From NCBI RefSeq assembly GCF_025602895.1, contig NW_026516412.1, positions 1-52,803 of the forward strand: a stretch of 52,803 nucleotides of DNA. The letters run 5' to 3'. Position 1 is the stretch's first letter, and the number at the start of each line of letters is the position of its first letter. The position numbers and the translations under genes were made by a program. The notes beneath the pieces were generated by a model. That model saw only the letters and a list, made by a program, of their open reading frames with translations. It was not told the origin of the DNA and searched no databases. Positions 30,753 to 40,569 of this stretch are shown in pieces. The stretch comes from Polychytrium aggregatum (Eukaryota > Chytridiomycota > Chytridiomycetes > Polychytriales).

Positions 30753-31118
30753 ACTGCTCGGATGTTTGCCGAGCACGTCTTCACCAAGCACGGTCTTCCA
30801 GACGATATCGTCTCAGACCGAGGATCTACCTTTGCCTCCAAGTTCTTCCAAGCCGTCCTGACCCGCCTCAAGATCAAGCACAAGATGTCGACTGCCTTCC
30901 ATCCGCAGACCGACGGCCAGACCGAGCGGATCAACGCCATCCTCGAGCAGTACCTCCGCTGCTTCATCAACTTCCAGCAAGACGACTGGGCCCAGCTTCT
31001 CCCTCACGCCGAGTTCACCTACAACAACACCTCTCAAGCAACCCTCGGCTGCTCCCCCTTCTTTGCCTACACCGGCTACCACCCTCGTTTTTCCGTCGCC
31101 CTTCCCCGCACCACCTAG
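30753..31118 (+). CDS. pol: Pol of element B, C-terminal part (integrase core, truncated end)
   Basis: Integrase core motifs VSDRGSTFASKFF and AFHPQTDGQTERIN complete the DDE triad begun before D1. The frame ends at 31118 just after GYHPRFSVALPRTT. The GPY/F module and chromodomain present in C, D, E and F are absent. Either the 3' end was deleted and replaced, or this family ends short. Confidence 0.85.
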   Translation, partial: TARMFAEHVFTKHGLPDDIVSDRGSTFASKFFQAVLTRLKIKHKMSTAFHPQTDGQTERINAILEQYLRCFINFQQDDWAQLLPHAEFTYNNTSQATLGCSPFFAYTGYHPRFSVALPRTT

Positions 31119-31282
31119 AATGCCCCAGTTCGCCGAGTTCGTTTAAGGTGTCTGCATACCAGTCTGGAGGTTGCCGGTTCGAAACCGATGCTGACACTGA
31201 ATTTCGGAAAAGCCCGAGCTGGGGTGCCGTTCATGTTCCAGCCCTATCGAGCCATTATGGCTGACCTTTAAGGGGGAGATAG
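31119..31282 (+). other. Non-coding tail of B with an imperfect inverted repeat
   Basis: It follows the pol stop. GTGTCTGCAT and ATGCTGACAC (about 31149-31196) form a 10-bp stem with one mismatch around CGGTTCGAAACCG, which resembles a Pol III B box. A polypurine tract (TTAAGGGGGAGATAG) ends at 31282 next to the LTR. No further coding seen. Confidence 0.5.
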
Positions 31283-31508
31283 TGTCATGAACCGAGTTCC
31301 CTAGCCTTGCCTTGCCTAGTATTCTTGTCTTGCCTTTGATTGAAAACTTTGTATTTTTAGTATCCTAAGCCTTGGATCTAGAATAAAACTTTGGCTTTAC
31401 ACTTGACACTCTGTGTCCCAGTCCAGTCCCCGCTCATTTCCCTACGTTCGAGTCTTGCATTAGGACTCTTGCGCACTTCCCTGCTTGCCCCGTTGTCCAG
31501 TCTTGACA
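31283..31508 (+). repeat. 3' LTR of B
   Basis: 226 bp, TGTCATGAACC..GTCTTGACA, with matched ends TGTCA/TGACA and AATAAA near 31383. The 5' copy is outside the window. Confidence 0.85.
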
Positions 31509-31975
31509 ACAGCCTCCTGCACCATGACTTGACTTGGGGGAACGGGCGACATTTGGTCTTGGTTGGCTTCATCACGGCCACTCGGACATTTTGGATAGGG
31601 TTCGGCCATTGCGGGGGCCTGCGGCGTCAGCACGCCATTGCACACGACGTCCACGGCTTGCGGACACATGTCGGAAGCATCCGACACACACGACTTGACA
31701 GGGGTGAGGGCACAGGCGGTCCTGTCTCTCAAGGGTTCTTGATTTTCTCTTTTGTTTTGGTTTTCAATTTTGGTTTTCTCTTCACGTTCGTGGAGAGGCA
31801 GGCGGCTTGCGCCACCATGCACCTCTCGCACGACGCACAACACTTGGTTTGTTTCTCCTTCGGGGGAGGGGGCGAGGTGAACTTCCTCTGGAGACGCGTG
31901 GACTGCATTGAGCAATCCACGGCGTTGGCCTCCTACTAGGGCTCCAGAGCCACCTAGTAGGGTCGGCCGTTTCCC
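31509..31975 (-). CDS. pol: Pol of C1, N-terminal fragment, cut by B
   Basis: The -1 frame from GGGAAAC (31975-31969) runs [20 protein letters not shown] onward and ends at the B junction, before the protease. The continuation is beyond the left part of B and outside the window. Confidence 0.85.
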
Positions 31976-32775
31976 GACTTCATGGGGCACTCCTTGGCCT
32001 GGTGTCCCGGTCGGTGACAGAAGAAGCAGGAACCATGGCGGAGGTCCTCCTGCTTCTGTCTGTCCTTGGGGGAGACAGTGGCAGCTTGCTGGAACCGGGA
32101 GCGGGGAGGGCCACGAGCCTCCATGGCGTTGACGTCAACGTCCATGGGCTCAGGCATGGGTCTTGCGGGCGGGGCCGGGCGAGGCGGACGGGCTGGGACG
32201 TGATGAGACCGATGGCCGCCTGCCAGCTGCGGGTAGAACTGGCGGCCATGGTACTGGACGTTGTCGAGGTTCTCGGCAACGTCCATCATCACGTCCAGGG
32301 ACTTGCGGGCATCAGGGTTGCTGGCGATGTACTCTCTGATCTTGGGCTTGAGGCCCTTCTGGAAGAGGTACATCGCGTCAGCAGAGCCCAGCTCCTCAAT
32401 CTGGGAGGAGAGGTCTTCAAACTCCTCGATGTAGCGGGTTACGGAACCACGCTGCACGAGAGAGTATAGCTTGTCACGGGCAATAAGTTCAGCATTGGGG
32501 CTGCCGAAGCGGCGACGGAGGCGGTCCTTGAAGTCGTCAAACACACCTTCGCTCTGCTCGTCGAACCCTTGGCGGCGGTACCAACGGTACGCCTGGTCCT
32601 TCAAGCAGAGCTTGGCTGCGACGATGTGGTGGGTGGGGGCGACTTGGGCAGCATCGAGGTAGTCCTCGAGTTGCTGCAGCCAGTCCTCCACCGAGGAGGA
32701 GCGGCTCTTCCCAGTAAACACTGGGGCACGGAAGGTCTTGAGGAAGGCTTCCGGAAGTGGGCGGGGGTTGCTCAT
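31954..32775 (-). CDS. gag: Gag of C1
   Basis: 273 residues from the ATG at 32775 ([15 protein letters not shown]). Frame upstream of it runs into the inserted C2 LTR. It has the Gag core ([29 protein letters not shown]) and a CCHC knuckle, [14 protein letters not shown]. It is almost identical to the C2 Gag. The stop is inside the frameshift hairpin (31932-31961). Confidence 0.92.
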   Translation of the reverse strand: MSNPRPLPEAFLKTFRAPVFTGKSRSSSVEDWLQQLEDYLDAAQVAPTHHIVAAKLCLKDQAYRWYRRQGFDEQSEGVFDDFKDRLRRRFGSPNAELIARDKLYSLVQRGSVTRYIEEFEDLSSQIEELGSADAMYLFQKGLKPKIREYIASNPDARKSLDVMMDVAENLDNVQYHGRQFYPQLAGGHRSHHVPARPPRPAPPARPMPEPMDVDVNAMEARGPPRSRFQQAATVSPKDRQKQEDLRHGSCFFCHRPGHQAKECPMKSGNGRPY

Positions 32776-32828
32776 GGCAGGGGCAGGCTCCAGGGACAGA
32801 GAGGAGAGTCGGTCGGCAAGAGAGGCGG

Positions 32829-33137
32829 TGTAACGTCCACTACTGGGACGTTGGGGCAAGACGGGGAGGGAGGGGGTACAAGACAAGACAGGACGGGGCA
32901 GAACAGGGCGGTGCTAGGCTACTCTAGCGGACGGGTGAGCTCGGGGAGCACTTACGTTTATTCACGATAAAACCGAACTCCAGACAAACGGGGGGAACGG
33001 GGGCAACCCGCAGGTATACCCTGCGGTGGCCTGCCTGCGGTGCGTGAAAACGCAAAGCGCAGCACAGGTCACGACCCACTGCGCCGCGCAGTACGCGCAG
33101 TACGCGCAGCACAGCGTCGGAGATACCATCTCCTACA
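32829..33137 (-). repeat. 3' LTR of C2
   Basis: TGTA..TACA ends. Short palindromes lie just inside each end: AACGTCC..GGACGTT (32832-32852) and GGAGAT..ATCTCC (33119-33133). A purine tract of C2 (complement of 33138-33148) adjoins it. Confidence 0.93.
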
Positions 33138-33146
33138 CTCCCACAC

Positions 33147-36100
33147 TTAAGAAGGCTTCCTGCGAGGAGCCCTGCGTGTGCTCTTTATTTGGGGCTCCTC
33201 GAGGTGTTTACCGTATTTACTCAGCTCCTCGGGTGCATGGGACAAGTCCTCCAGTGTTTGCCATGTGTTGCCCGAGTGTGGGTAACCAACCCACTTGACA
33301 TAAAACCGAAGTGACCCATCAGCCACTTTCTTGTGCCTCACGATCCTTTCGACTTCATATTCTTGAGTATAGTATTGTCCGAGGTCGTCTTCCAGTGGTG
33401 CGTCGTCCGGGACACCTTCGTCGGCGTCGGGGAACTGTGCTGGACTGCGGGTCGTGTGGCGACGCAGCTTGGACACATGGAAGACAGGATGGAGCTTGCT
33501 TCCAGGTGGCAAGTCCAACAGGTAGTTGAGGGGACTGGGTCGGGCCGCTATCTTGAACGGTCCTCGGTACTTGGGCAACAACTTCTTTGACTGGGCTTCG
33601 GGGACCTTGATGTTGTCGGCGTCCAGGTAGACAAGGTCTCCAACTTCAAAGGAGACATCCTGGTGTCGGCGGTCGTAGTACTTCGCCATCACTTGTTGCG
33701 CATCCGTGAGCGCGTCGGCGATCATCTTGTGTCGGACTTGATGATCTTTGACAAAGGCACTTGGTTTGGGAGGCAATCCAGCCGTGGACTCGGTCAGTGT
33801 CAAGGAGGTGGGAACATCAGGCTGGAATCCGTAGAGCGCCTCAAAGGGGCTCAAGCCAGTTGTGCTCGACTTGGCGGTGTTGTATGCAAACTCTGCATGA
33901 CTCAGCTGTATGTCCCAGTCGTCTTGGCTGGTCGAGGCGTATGTCCTCAGGTATTGCTCGAGGGTGCGGATCGTCCGCTCGGACTGTCCATCCGTTTGTT
34001 GGTGGTGCGAGGTTGACATGTTCAGCTTGGTGCCGAGATGGTCGAACAGACTTGTCCAAAACAAGGAGGTGAATCGGGGGTCTCGATCACTGACGATGGA
34101 CTTTGGGAGGCCGTGGTGCTTGAACACATGCTTGAAGAACAGCAGTGCAAGGTCAGGCGCGGAGCATGTCGTCTGGCACGGCACAAAGTGTGCCATCTTG
34201 CTGAACCTGTCGACAAAGACAGCGATTGCATCGTGGTCCAACTTGGTCGTCGGTAGATGCGTGATGAGATCCATGGACATGCTGGTCCAGGGGCGGTCGG
34301 GAACAGGCAGGGGTTGCAGCAATCCTTGCTCTCGGGTCGTGCGTGACTTGACCATCTTGCAGGTATGGCAGGACTCGATGTACTTCTCGACGGTGCGCTT
34401 CATTCCAGGCCAGTATGCGACTTTGGCCAGTCGGTCGTATGTCTTCTCGACTCCAAAGTGTCCAGCGAGGGGCGAGTCGTGGACCTCTTGGAGCAACTTG
34501 GTCTTCAACGACGGAATGTCCGGCACACAGACACGGCTGTCCTTCTTCAGGAGGAGCAGGCCATCACGCACTGTGTACTCGGATGATTCGTCGTCCTTGG
34601 GGAGCTTAGACACCTTTCGGAACAGTTCTCCGAACTGTTTGTCGTTGGCGATGTTGTCTCGGACAACATCCAGCATCGTGTTGTCGACACTGACAGTCGA
34701 CTCGTACAGTGACGCCAATTGGTAGTCGGGGCGTCGGGACAGTGCGTCAGGCACCACATTGAGTTTGCCTTTCTGGTATACAACCTCGTAGTTGTACTCG
34801 GCGAGGAACTCCATCCATCGCGCTTGGCGTCGGCTCAGGTTCTTCTTGGTGTCGAGGTAACGCAGTGACTGGTGGTCCGTCACAATCTTGAAGGGCTTGG
34901 CGGTACCGTGGAGGTACACTCGGAACTTCTGCAGCGCGTAGATGATCGCAAGCTGCTCCTTCTCGTGCACGGGATAGTTGATCTCGTGTTGGGACAGTTT
35001 GCGCGACTCGAAGGCAACGGGCCTTCCCTCCTGCATCAAAACAGCTCCCACCGCAAAGTCGGAGGCGTCGGTGTGCACGGAGACATCCGTGTTCGGGTCG
35101 AACACAGCGAGGACAGGAGCGTTCGTCAAGGCGTGCTTGAGGGTCTCGAACGCTTGGCGTTGTGGGTGGTCCCACACGAAGGGGCACTCTTTGCGGAGTA
35201 GGTCTGTGAGTGGACCGGCAGTGCGCGCCAGATCGGGGATGAATCGGCGGTAGTAGTTGACGAGACCGAGAAACGACTGCACGTCAGAGACGCATGCGAG
35301 CGGCGGCCACTCGACCACAGACTTGACCTTGGCGGGGTCGACTTCGATTCCTCTTCCTGAGACAACGTGTCCCAGGAACGGGACTTGATTCTTGAAGAAC
35401 TCACACTTGGACAGTTTGGCATACAACTTGTGCTCGCGTAGCTTGGCCAGCACGCGGGCGACATGACCTTCATGGGTCGCTTCATCCTTGCTGTACACAA
35501 GGATATCATCCAGGTACACGATGACAGAGTTGTCGAGCTCTTGGCGGAACACATCGTTCATCAGCTGCATGAACGTGGCAGGTGCGTTCGTCAATCCGAA
35601 CGGCAGCACTAGGAACTCGTACAGTCCGTAGCGAGTCCTGAAGGCGGTCTTGTGGACATCATCCTCGTGGATGCGGATCTGATGGTAGCCTGAGCGGAGG
35701 TCTATCTTGCTAAAGACCTTTGCTCCACTCAGACGATCCATCAACTCGTCGATCCTGGGCAACGGGTAGGTGTTCTTGATGGTCTGTTTGTTTAGTGCGC
35801 GATAGTCGACGCACATCCTGAGATCACCTTCTTTCTTCTTGACAAAGAGCACTGGTGCACCATACGGTGACTGGCTCGGGCGGATGAACCCATGGGCGAG
35901 GAGGTCATCCAACTGGCGCTTGAGTTCGTCCATCTCCGTCAGCGACAGTTGGTACGTCGGTCTTGACGGAGGCGACGAGCCTGGTTCGATGTCGATGCGA
36001 TGATCGACGGTGCGTTGGGGTGGCAGGCATTGTGGCAACTGGTCGGGGAATACGTCCTTGTACTCGTCGAGCAGCTTGGTCACCACAGGCGGGGGACCGG

Positions 36101-37064
36101 GACCGGCTTGGTCGGTGTCGTCGACCTCACGCACGACACAGAGGAACGACGTGTCCTTCTTGATCAGCCTCTTGAATTGCATGGCTGAGAGGAGAGGTGG
36201 CATGTTGGGTGAGGCCATGCCCTGCAGGACAATGTCAGGGCCAACACGGACAGTGCGGCCTTTCCAGTCGACGACTGGAGTCGGCTCGGCACGAGCAAGC
36301 CAGCTCATGCCGAGGATGGCATCGAACTTGGTGTCGATCACTTGGAACAACAGGACAGGATGGTACTTGGGATGGAGGGCCACTCGCAGGACCACTTGGT
36401 GTGTGCACTGCTGCACACGATCGTCTGCAAGCGCCACACTCATCGGCGACTTCTTCTTGGTTGCATGTATGTTGAGCTCCTGGAGCAAGCGTCTGCTGAC
36501 AAAGTTGCAGCTTGCTCCAGAGTCCACCATCATTCGGACGGTGTGACCTTGGACGGTGGCAGGGAGGTACAGCAGGGACTCTTCATGGTCCTCCTGCACA
36601 GCCTCCTGCACCATGACTTGACTTGGGGGAACGGGCGACACTTGGTCTTGGTTGGCTTCATCACGGCCACTCGGACATTTTGGATAGGGTTCGGCCATTG
36701 CGGGGGCCTGCGGCGTCAGCACGCCATTGCACACGACGTCCACGGCTTGCGGACACATGTCGGAAGCATCCGACACACACGACTTGACAGGGGTGAGGGC
36801 ACAGGCGGTCCTGTCCCTCAAGGGTTCTTGATTTTCTTTTTTGTTTTGGTTTTCAATTTTGGTTTTCTCTTCACGTTCGTGGAGAGGCAGGCGGCTTGCG
36901 CCACCATGCACCTCTCGCACGACGCACAACACTTGGTTTGTTTCTCCTTCGGGGGAGGGGGCGAGGTGAACTTCCTCTGGAGACGCGTGGACTGCATTGA
37001 GCAATCCACGGCGTTGGTCTCCTACTAGGGCTCCAGAGCCACCTAGTAGGGTCGGCCGTTTCCC
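33147..37064 (-). CDS. pol: Pol of C2
   Basis: Read from the GGGAAAC heptamer in the -1 frame; the product is about 1300 residues. Domains in order: Lys/Glu-rich linker; protease with DSG ([10 protein letters not shown], about residue 185); RT ([32 protein letters not shown]); RNase H ([16 protein letters not shown]); integrase finger ([22 protein letters not shown]); DDE core ([35 protein letters not shown]); GPY/F-type module ([13 protein letters not shown]); and chromodomain ([25 protein letters not shown]). No break was seen. Confidence 0.95.
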   Translation of the reverse strand, partial: GKRPTLLGGSGALVGDQRRGLLNAVHASPEEVHLAPSPEGETNQVLCVVREVHGGASRLPLHEREEKTKIENQNKKENQEPLRDRTACALTPVKSCVSDASDMCPQAVDVVCNGVLTPQAPAMAEPYPKCPSGRDEANQDQVSPVPPSQVMVQEAVQEDHEESLLYLPATVQGHTVRMMVDSGASCNFVSRRLLQELNIHATKKKSPMSVALADDRVQQCTHQVVLRVALHPKYHPVLLFQVIDTKFDAILGMSWLARAEPTPVVDWKGRTVRVGPDIVLQGMASPNMPPLLSAMQFKRLIKKDTSFLCVVREVDDTDQAGPGPPPVVTKLLDEYKDVFPDQLPQCLPPQRTVDHRIDIEPGSSPPSRPTYQLSLTEMDELKRQLDDLLAHGFIRPSQSPYGAPVLFVKKKEGDLRMCVDYRALNKQTIKNTYPLPRIDELMDRLSGAKVFSKIDLRSGYHQIRIHEDDVHKTAFRTRYGLYEFLVLPFGLTNAPATFMQLMNDVFRQELDNSVIVYLDDILVYSKDEATHEGHVARVLAKLREHKLYAKLSKCEFFKNQVPFLGHVVSGRGIEVDPAKVKSVVEWPPLACVSDVQSFLGLVNYYRRFIPDLARTAGPLTDLLRKECPFVWDHPQRQAFETLKHALTNAPVLAVFDPNTDVSVHTDASDFAVGAVLMQEGRPVAFESRKLSQHEINYPVHEKEQLAIIYALQKFRVYLHGTAKPFKIVTDHQSLRYLDTKKNLSRRQARWMEFLAEYNYEVVYQKGKLNVVPDALSRRPDYQLASLYESTVSVDNTMLDVVRDNIANDKQFGELFRKVSKLPKDDESSEYTVRDGLLLLKKDSRVCVPDIPSLKTKLLQEVHDSPLAGHFGVEKTYDRLAKVAYWPGMKRTVEKYIESCHTCKMVKSRTTREQGLLQPLPVPDRPWTSMSMDLITHLPTTKLDHDAIAVFVDRFSKMAHFVPCQTTCSAPDLALLFFKHVFKHHGLPKSIVSDRDPRFTSLFWTSLFDHLGTKLNMSTSHHQQTDGQSERTIRTLEQYLRTYASTSQDDWDIQLSHAEFAYNTAKSSTTGLSPFEALYGFQPDVPTSLTLTESTAGLPPKPSAFVKDHQVRHKMIADALTDAQQVMAKYYDRRHQDVSFEVGDLVYLDADNIKVPEAQSKKLLPKYRGPFKIAARPSPLNYLLDLPPGSKLHPVFHVSKLRRHTTRSPAQFPDADEGVPDDAPLEDDLGQYYTQEYEVERIVRHKKVADGSLRFYVKWVGYPHSGNTWQTLEDLSHAPEELSKYGKHLEEPQIKSTRRAPRRKPS
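37021..37064 (-). promoter_or_regulatory. Candidate -1 frameshift signal of C2
   Basis: On the minus strand GGGAAAC (37064-37058), read G GGA AAC in the gag frame, is followed by a 7-nt spacer. A perfect 9-bp stem CCTACTAGG (37050-37042) with CCTAGTAGG (37029-37021) comes next, capped by an inner GCTC/GAGC. The gag stop TAG lies in the 5' arm. C1 has the same signal at 31932-31975. Confidence 0.85.
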
Positions 37065-37864
37065 GACTTCATGGGGCACTCCTTGGCCTGGTGTCCCGGT
37101 CGGTGACAGAAGAAGCAGGAACCATGGCGGAGGTCCTCCTGCTTCTGTCTGTCCTTGGGGGAGACAGTGGCAGCTTGCTGGAACCGGGAGCGGGGAGGGC
37201 CACGAGCCTCCATGGCGTTGACGTCAACGTCCATGGGCTCAGGCATGGGTCTTGCGGGCGGGGCCGGGCGAGGCGGACGGGCTGGGACGTGATGAGACCG
37301 ATGGCCGCCTGCCAGCTGCGGGTAGAACTGGCGGCCATGGTACTGGACGTTGTCGAGGTTCTCGGCAACGTCCATCATCACGTCCAGGGACTTGCGGGCA
37401 TCAGGGTTGCTGGCGATGTACTCTCTGATCTTGGGCTTGAGGCCCTTCTGGAAGAGGTACATCGCATCAGCAGAGCCCAGCTCCTCAATCTGGGAGGAGA
37501 GGTCTTCAAACTCCTCGATGTAGCGGGTCACAGAACCACGCTGCACGAGAGAGTATAGCTTGTCACGGGCAATGAGTTCAGCATTGGGGCTGCCGAAGCG
37601 GCGACGGAGGCGGTCCTTGAAGTCGTCAAACACACCTTCGCTCTGCTCGTCGAACCCTTGGCGGCGGTACCAACGGTACGCCTGGTCCTTTAAGCAGAGC
37701 TTGGCGGCGACGATGTGGTGGGTGGGGGCGACTTGGGCAGCATCGAGGTAGTCCTCGAGTTGCTGCAGCCAGTCCTCCACCGAGGAGGAGCGGCTCTTCC
37801 CAGTAAACACTGGGGCACGGAAGGTCTTGAGGAAGGCTTCCGGAAGTGGGCGGGGGTTGCTCAT
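37043..37864 (-). CDS. gag: Gag of C2
   Basis: 273 residues from the ATG at 37864, the first ATG after the primer site and a leader of about 110 nt. It has the Gag core and the CCHC knuckle [14 protein letters not shown]. The last codons overlap pol at the frameshift site. Confidence 0.94.
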   Translation of the reverse strand: MSNPRPLPEAFLKTFRAPVFTGKSRSSSVEDWLQQLEDYLDAAQVAPTHHIVAAKLCLKDQAYRWYRRQGFDEQSEGVFDDFKDRLRRRFGSPNAELIARDKLYSLVQRGSVTRYIEEFEDLSSQIEELGSADAMYLFQKGLKPKIREYIASNPDARKSLDVMMDVAENLDNVQYHGRQFYPQLAGGHRSHHVPARPPRPAPPARPMPEPMDVDVNAMEARGPPRSRFQQAATVSPKDRQKQEDLRHGSCFFCHRPGHQAKECPMKSGNGRPY

Positions 37865-37974
37865 GGCAGGGGCAGGCTCCAGGGACAGAGAGGAGAGTCG
37901 GTCGGCAAGAGAGGCGGGATCCAGCTTGAGGATCTAGAAAGAGGACAAACAGGACGAAAACAAGACGAGGATTT

Positions 37975-37986
37975 CCGATGCTACCA
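37975..37986 (-). other. tRNA-type primer-binding site of C2
   Basis: On the minus strand TGGTAGCATCGG directly follows the 5' LTR. It is the same 12-mer as in E, so both families probably use the same tRNA primer. Confidence 0.72.
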
Positions 37987-38295
37987 TGTAACGTCCACTA
38001 CTGGGACGTTGGGGCAAGACGGGGAGGGAGGGGGTACAAGACAAGACAGGACGGGGCAGAACAGGGCGGTGCTAGGCTACTCTAGCGGACGGGTGAGCTC
38101 GGGGAGCACTTACGTTTATTCACGATAAAACCGAACTCCAGACAAACGGGGGGAACGGGGGCAACCCGCAGGTATACCCTGCGGTGGCCTGCCTGCGGTG
38201 CGTGAAAACGCAAAGCGCAGCACAGGTCACGACCCACTGCGCCGCGCAGTACGCGCAGTACGCGCAGCACAGCGTCGGAGATACCATCTCCTACA
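37987..38295 (-). repeat. 5' LTR of C2
   Basis: 309 bp, the same as the 3' copy on reading. The duplication GGCGG lies at 38296-38300. Confidence 0.93.
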
Positions 38296-38300
38296 GGCGG

Positions 38301-38370
38301 GATCCAGCTTGAGGATCTAGAAAGAGGACAAACAGGACGAAAACAAGACGAGGATTTCCGATGCTACCAT
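38301..38370 (-). other. Leader fragment of C1 with its primer site
   Basis: This 70-bp piece, identical in kind to the C2 leader (37917-37986), lies between two C LTRs. It carries the TGGTAGCATCGG site (38370-38359, minus strand). It is the part of the C1 leader cut off by C2. Confidence 0.9.
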
Positions 38371-38679
38371 GTAACGTCCACTACTGGGACGTTGGGGCAA
38401 GACGGGGAGGGAGGGGGTACAAGACAAGACAGGACAGGGCAGAACAGGGCGGTGCTAGGCTACTCTAGCGGACGGGTGAGCTCGGGGAAGCACTTACGTT
38501 TATTCACGATAAAACCGAACTGCAGACAAACGGGGGGAACGGGGGCAACCCGCAGGTATACCCTGCGGTGGCCTGCCTGCGGTGCGTGAAAACGCAAAGC
38601 GCAGCACAGGTCACGACCCACTGCGCCGCGCAGTACGCGCAGTACGCGCAGCACAGCGTCGGAGATACCATCTCCTACA
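38371..38679 (-). repeat. 5' LTR of C1
   Basis: 309 bp. It differs from the C2 LTRs at several positions (for example GGGGAAGC near 38487 and CTGCAG near 38521), so it is older. It is inserted in a D-family LTR; the right-hand duplication should be TGAGC (38680-38684). Confidence 0.92.
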
Positions 38680-39430
38680 TGAGCTCGAAGTGAGCTCAGG
38701 GAAAGCAAGGGTAAAGTCCGAAGTGGACTCGGAGAGGGAGCGAGGGAAGCAAGATCCGTTCAAGATAAGACTTGTCTCGAAATGAGACGTGAGGAACACT
38801 CAGAGAATAAAGTAGAAGGCACTTTATTTAGTCCTATTTTGAACGCTGAGGTTCGACTACACATCGCGGGGGTCAGGCTATTTATAGACAAGTCCGGACT
38901 TGGCAGCGAAGGGCGGCCAAGGGAGGGAAAAGTGGGCGATCGAGCAGGGCGAAGGGGGCGATGCACGAACGAGGGCCGAGAAGGACCACCGAGACAGGCA
39001 GAGAACCAAGGCGAGAGAGGCGCAAGCAAAAGCGAAGCACCTGGCAGGAGAAACGTGCAAAGGCGAAGCAATGTGACTCAACGTCCAAGAAGCGGATTGG
39101 TCAAGTATAAGGTTGGGGCAAATGCATGCGAGATGAACAAGAGATCGGGGTGGTCAGGCAGGTCATGAGTCACCGGTGGGGGGACACATGACCGGCAGCC
39201 GAATTGCAACCAATCGCAGCGAAGCGCGTGCACAAACAAACCGGCGCGTGCGAAGAAGACAAAGGAAGCGGAGCAGCGCGGGGAAACGGAAGTGCGGAAG
39301 GAGCGGAAACGACCGGCAAAGGGCGGAAAATTGGAGGGGAACTGCAAAGCTACACACAAACAAACAGAAAGGCAAAAGAACAACCAAGTGTGCAGTCAAA
39401 GTGGAGAACAAGCAGGAGCTATCCCTAACA
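38680..39430 (-). repeat. D-family LTR, minus strand, missing about 40 bp at its inner end
   Basis: Read on the minus strand it starts TGTTAGGGATAGC at 39430 and is cut by C1 at 38680. It is either a solo LTR or the 5' LTR of an element whose body lies outside the window. It is inserted in a plus-strand D LTR; the expected right duplication is GTTCC (39431-39435). Confidence 0.9.
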
Positions 39431-39588
39431 GTTCCTCACGTCTCATTTCGAGACTAGTCTTATCTTGAACGGATCCTTGCTTCCCTCGCTCCCTCTCCGA
39501 GTCCACTTCGGACTTTACCCTTGCCTTCCCTGAGCTCACTTCGAGCTCACTTCTTCTTTTGCCGTTGAGTCCCCATTGGACTCTAACA
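39431..39588 (+). repeat. 3' end of a plus-strand D-family LTR
   Basis: The last 158 bp of a D LTR, ending GGACTCTAACA, with the hairpin cluster. The rest is beyond the minus-strand D insertion, outside the window. It is inserted in the relic G. Confidence 0.88.
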
Positions 39589-39932
39589 CCCGGCCCGTCC
39601 CAGGCGAGGGAACCTCTCCCAAACTTCTTGCCCAGTCTCCACGACCCCGTTTCTCGCTCCACGACCCCGTTTTCCCCGTTCCAGTTCCTAACTATATTCA
39701 AGGATCCAGATAACGTTTTCCCATCAAAACACACTCACACCCGGCCTCCTCCACTTGTGGGAAGCACCGATGAGTACCACGTAGAAAAACTACTGACGAC
39801 CGAAATTACAGGCGCAAACAACAATATCTTGTTCAGTGGGAAAGTTATCCAATCGAAGAAGCAACCTGGGAAAATGAGGCACACATCTCCGACGACTTGA
39901 TACAATGTTATTGGAAGGAAATAGAAGTATGA
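39589..39932 (+). pseudogene. pol: Relic G: decayed integrase end and chromodomain, E-like
   Basis: Similarity to E is recognisable: FKDPDNVFPSKHTHTRPPPL then EYHVEKLLTTE in one frame. After a frame change near 39810 comes RRKQQYLVQWESYPIEEATW (chromodomain), ending at a stop at 39930-39932. A G-run polypurine tract follows (39969-39978). The upstream part is on the other side of the nest. Confidence 0.75.
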
Positions 39933-39978
39933 GTGGGTTGTGTGTTCAAGGAAATTTAAATTGAAAGTTGGGGGGGGG

Positions 39979-40441
39979 TGAGGGACACTTCCTGGGAGCA
40001 TCATTGCCGACGATGCTCCACAGGGGCCAATGAGGCACGCTCGAGAGGAAGCCCATTAGCACTCATGAGATTATGCACGTCTGAGGAAGAGGAAAGCACG
40101 AGCAAATGTGGCTGCTTATGGAAACCGTATGAGGCACAGCGCCTCCCAACCGCGCAACCGCGTTGTCGGGCTGTCGGACATAAACCCCCTCCAGGCTCTT
40201 TCCCTCTTGTGGGGTCAGACGAAATACATTGGAATTGCCCGCTTGATGTTAGAGAAGGGGTTCAGGCCATTTATAGGCCGAGAAGGGAAAGGACTCCCGC
40301 CTTTGGCTGCACAGGACGTGACAGTGGCGGACCTCTGCCCAAATTCACACGGCTTACGGACAGTGTTCTTACAACCGATTTAATCGATTGTAATATACAT
40401 TACACTGATATTATCTTCTCAGCTAGTACCCTGCGGTAACA
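39979..40441 (+). repeat. Probable 3' LTR of relic G
   Basis: It starts TGAGGGACACTTCC right after the polypurine tract, contains a TATA-like ATTTATAGG near 40269, and probably ends CCCTGCGGTAACA at 40441. The right boundary is a judgement, as no second copy is visible. Confidence 0.55.
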
Positions 40442-40569
40442 GGATACGTCGCTTTGGATCTCGGGGGTGTTGAGGAAGATTGGTTGTGGAAGCGACGAGG
40501 TCAAAGTGGGTTAGGGATTCGAACAGCGAGTCAGCTTAACTTACCAAGATAATCTTTGTCGGAATGAAC
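40442..40569. other. Short spacer between relic G and the receptor gene
   Basis: 128 bp. On the minus strand it contains a good donor-like GTAAGT (40544-40539). With the GTATGT at 40590 in the last exon, it hints that the receptor gene once continued here. No coding was recognised. Confidence 0.5.

Larger units (their letters stand above)
30753..31508 (+). mobile_element. Element B, right segment
   Basis: Element B continues after D1 with the rest of the integrase core, a non-coding tail and the 3' LTR. The LTR end abuts C1 sequence, which C2 shows to be normally continuous there, so B is inserted in C1. The right-hand duplication should be ACAGC (31509-31513). Confidence 0.92.
31509..32828 (-). 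mobile_element. Element C1, left segment (minus-strand Ty3/gypsy)
   Basis: This is the 5' half of a C-family element: part of the leader, gag and the start of pol. It is cut on the left by B at 31508. On the right, C2 is inserted in the leader after GGCGG (32824-32828). The remainder of the leader and the 5' LTR lie at 38301-38679. Confidence 0.92.
32829..38295 (-). mobile_element. Element C2: complete C-family element inserted in C1
   Basis: 5467 bp with LTRs 32829-33137 and 37987-38295 (309 bp each, no difference seen). It is flanked by GGCGG (32824-32828 and 38296-38300), splitting the leader of C1. Gag and pol are intact and on the minus strand. Confidence 0.95.

Noticed and set aside
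31140..31200. A tRNA gene in the tail of B
   Set aside because: A B-box-like GGTTCGAAACC and an outer stem exist, but no D arm or proper anticodon arm could be folded; kept only as an inverted repeat.
32829..33137. Reading C1 and C2 as a tandem sharing one LTR, formed by unequal recombination
   Set aside because: The GGCGG duplication and the separated 70-bp leader with its primer site at 38301-38370 show a plain insertion of C2 into C1.
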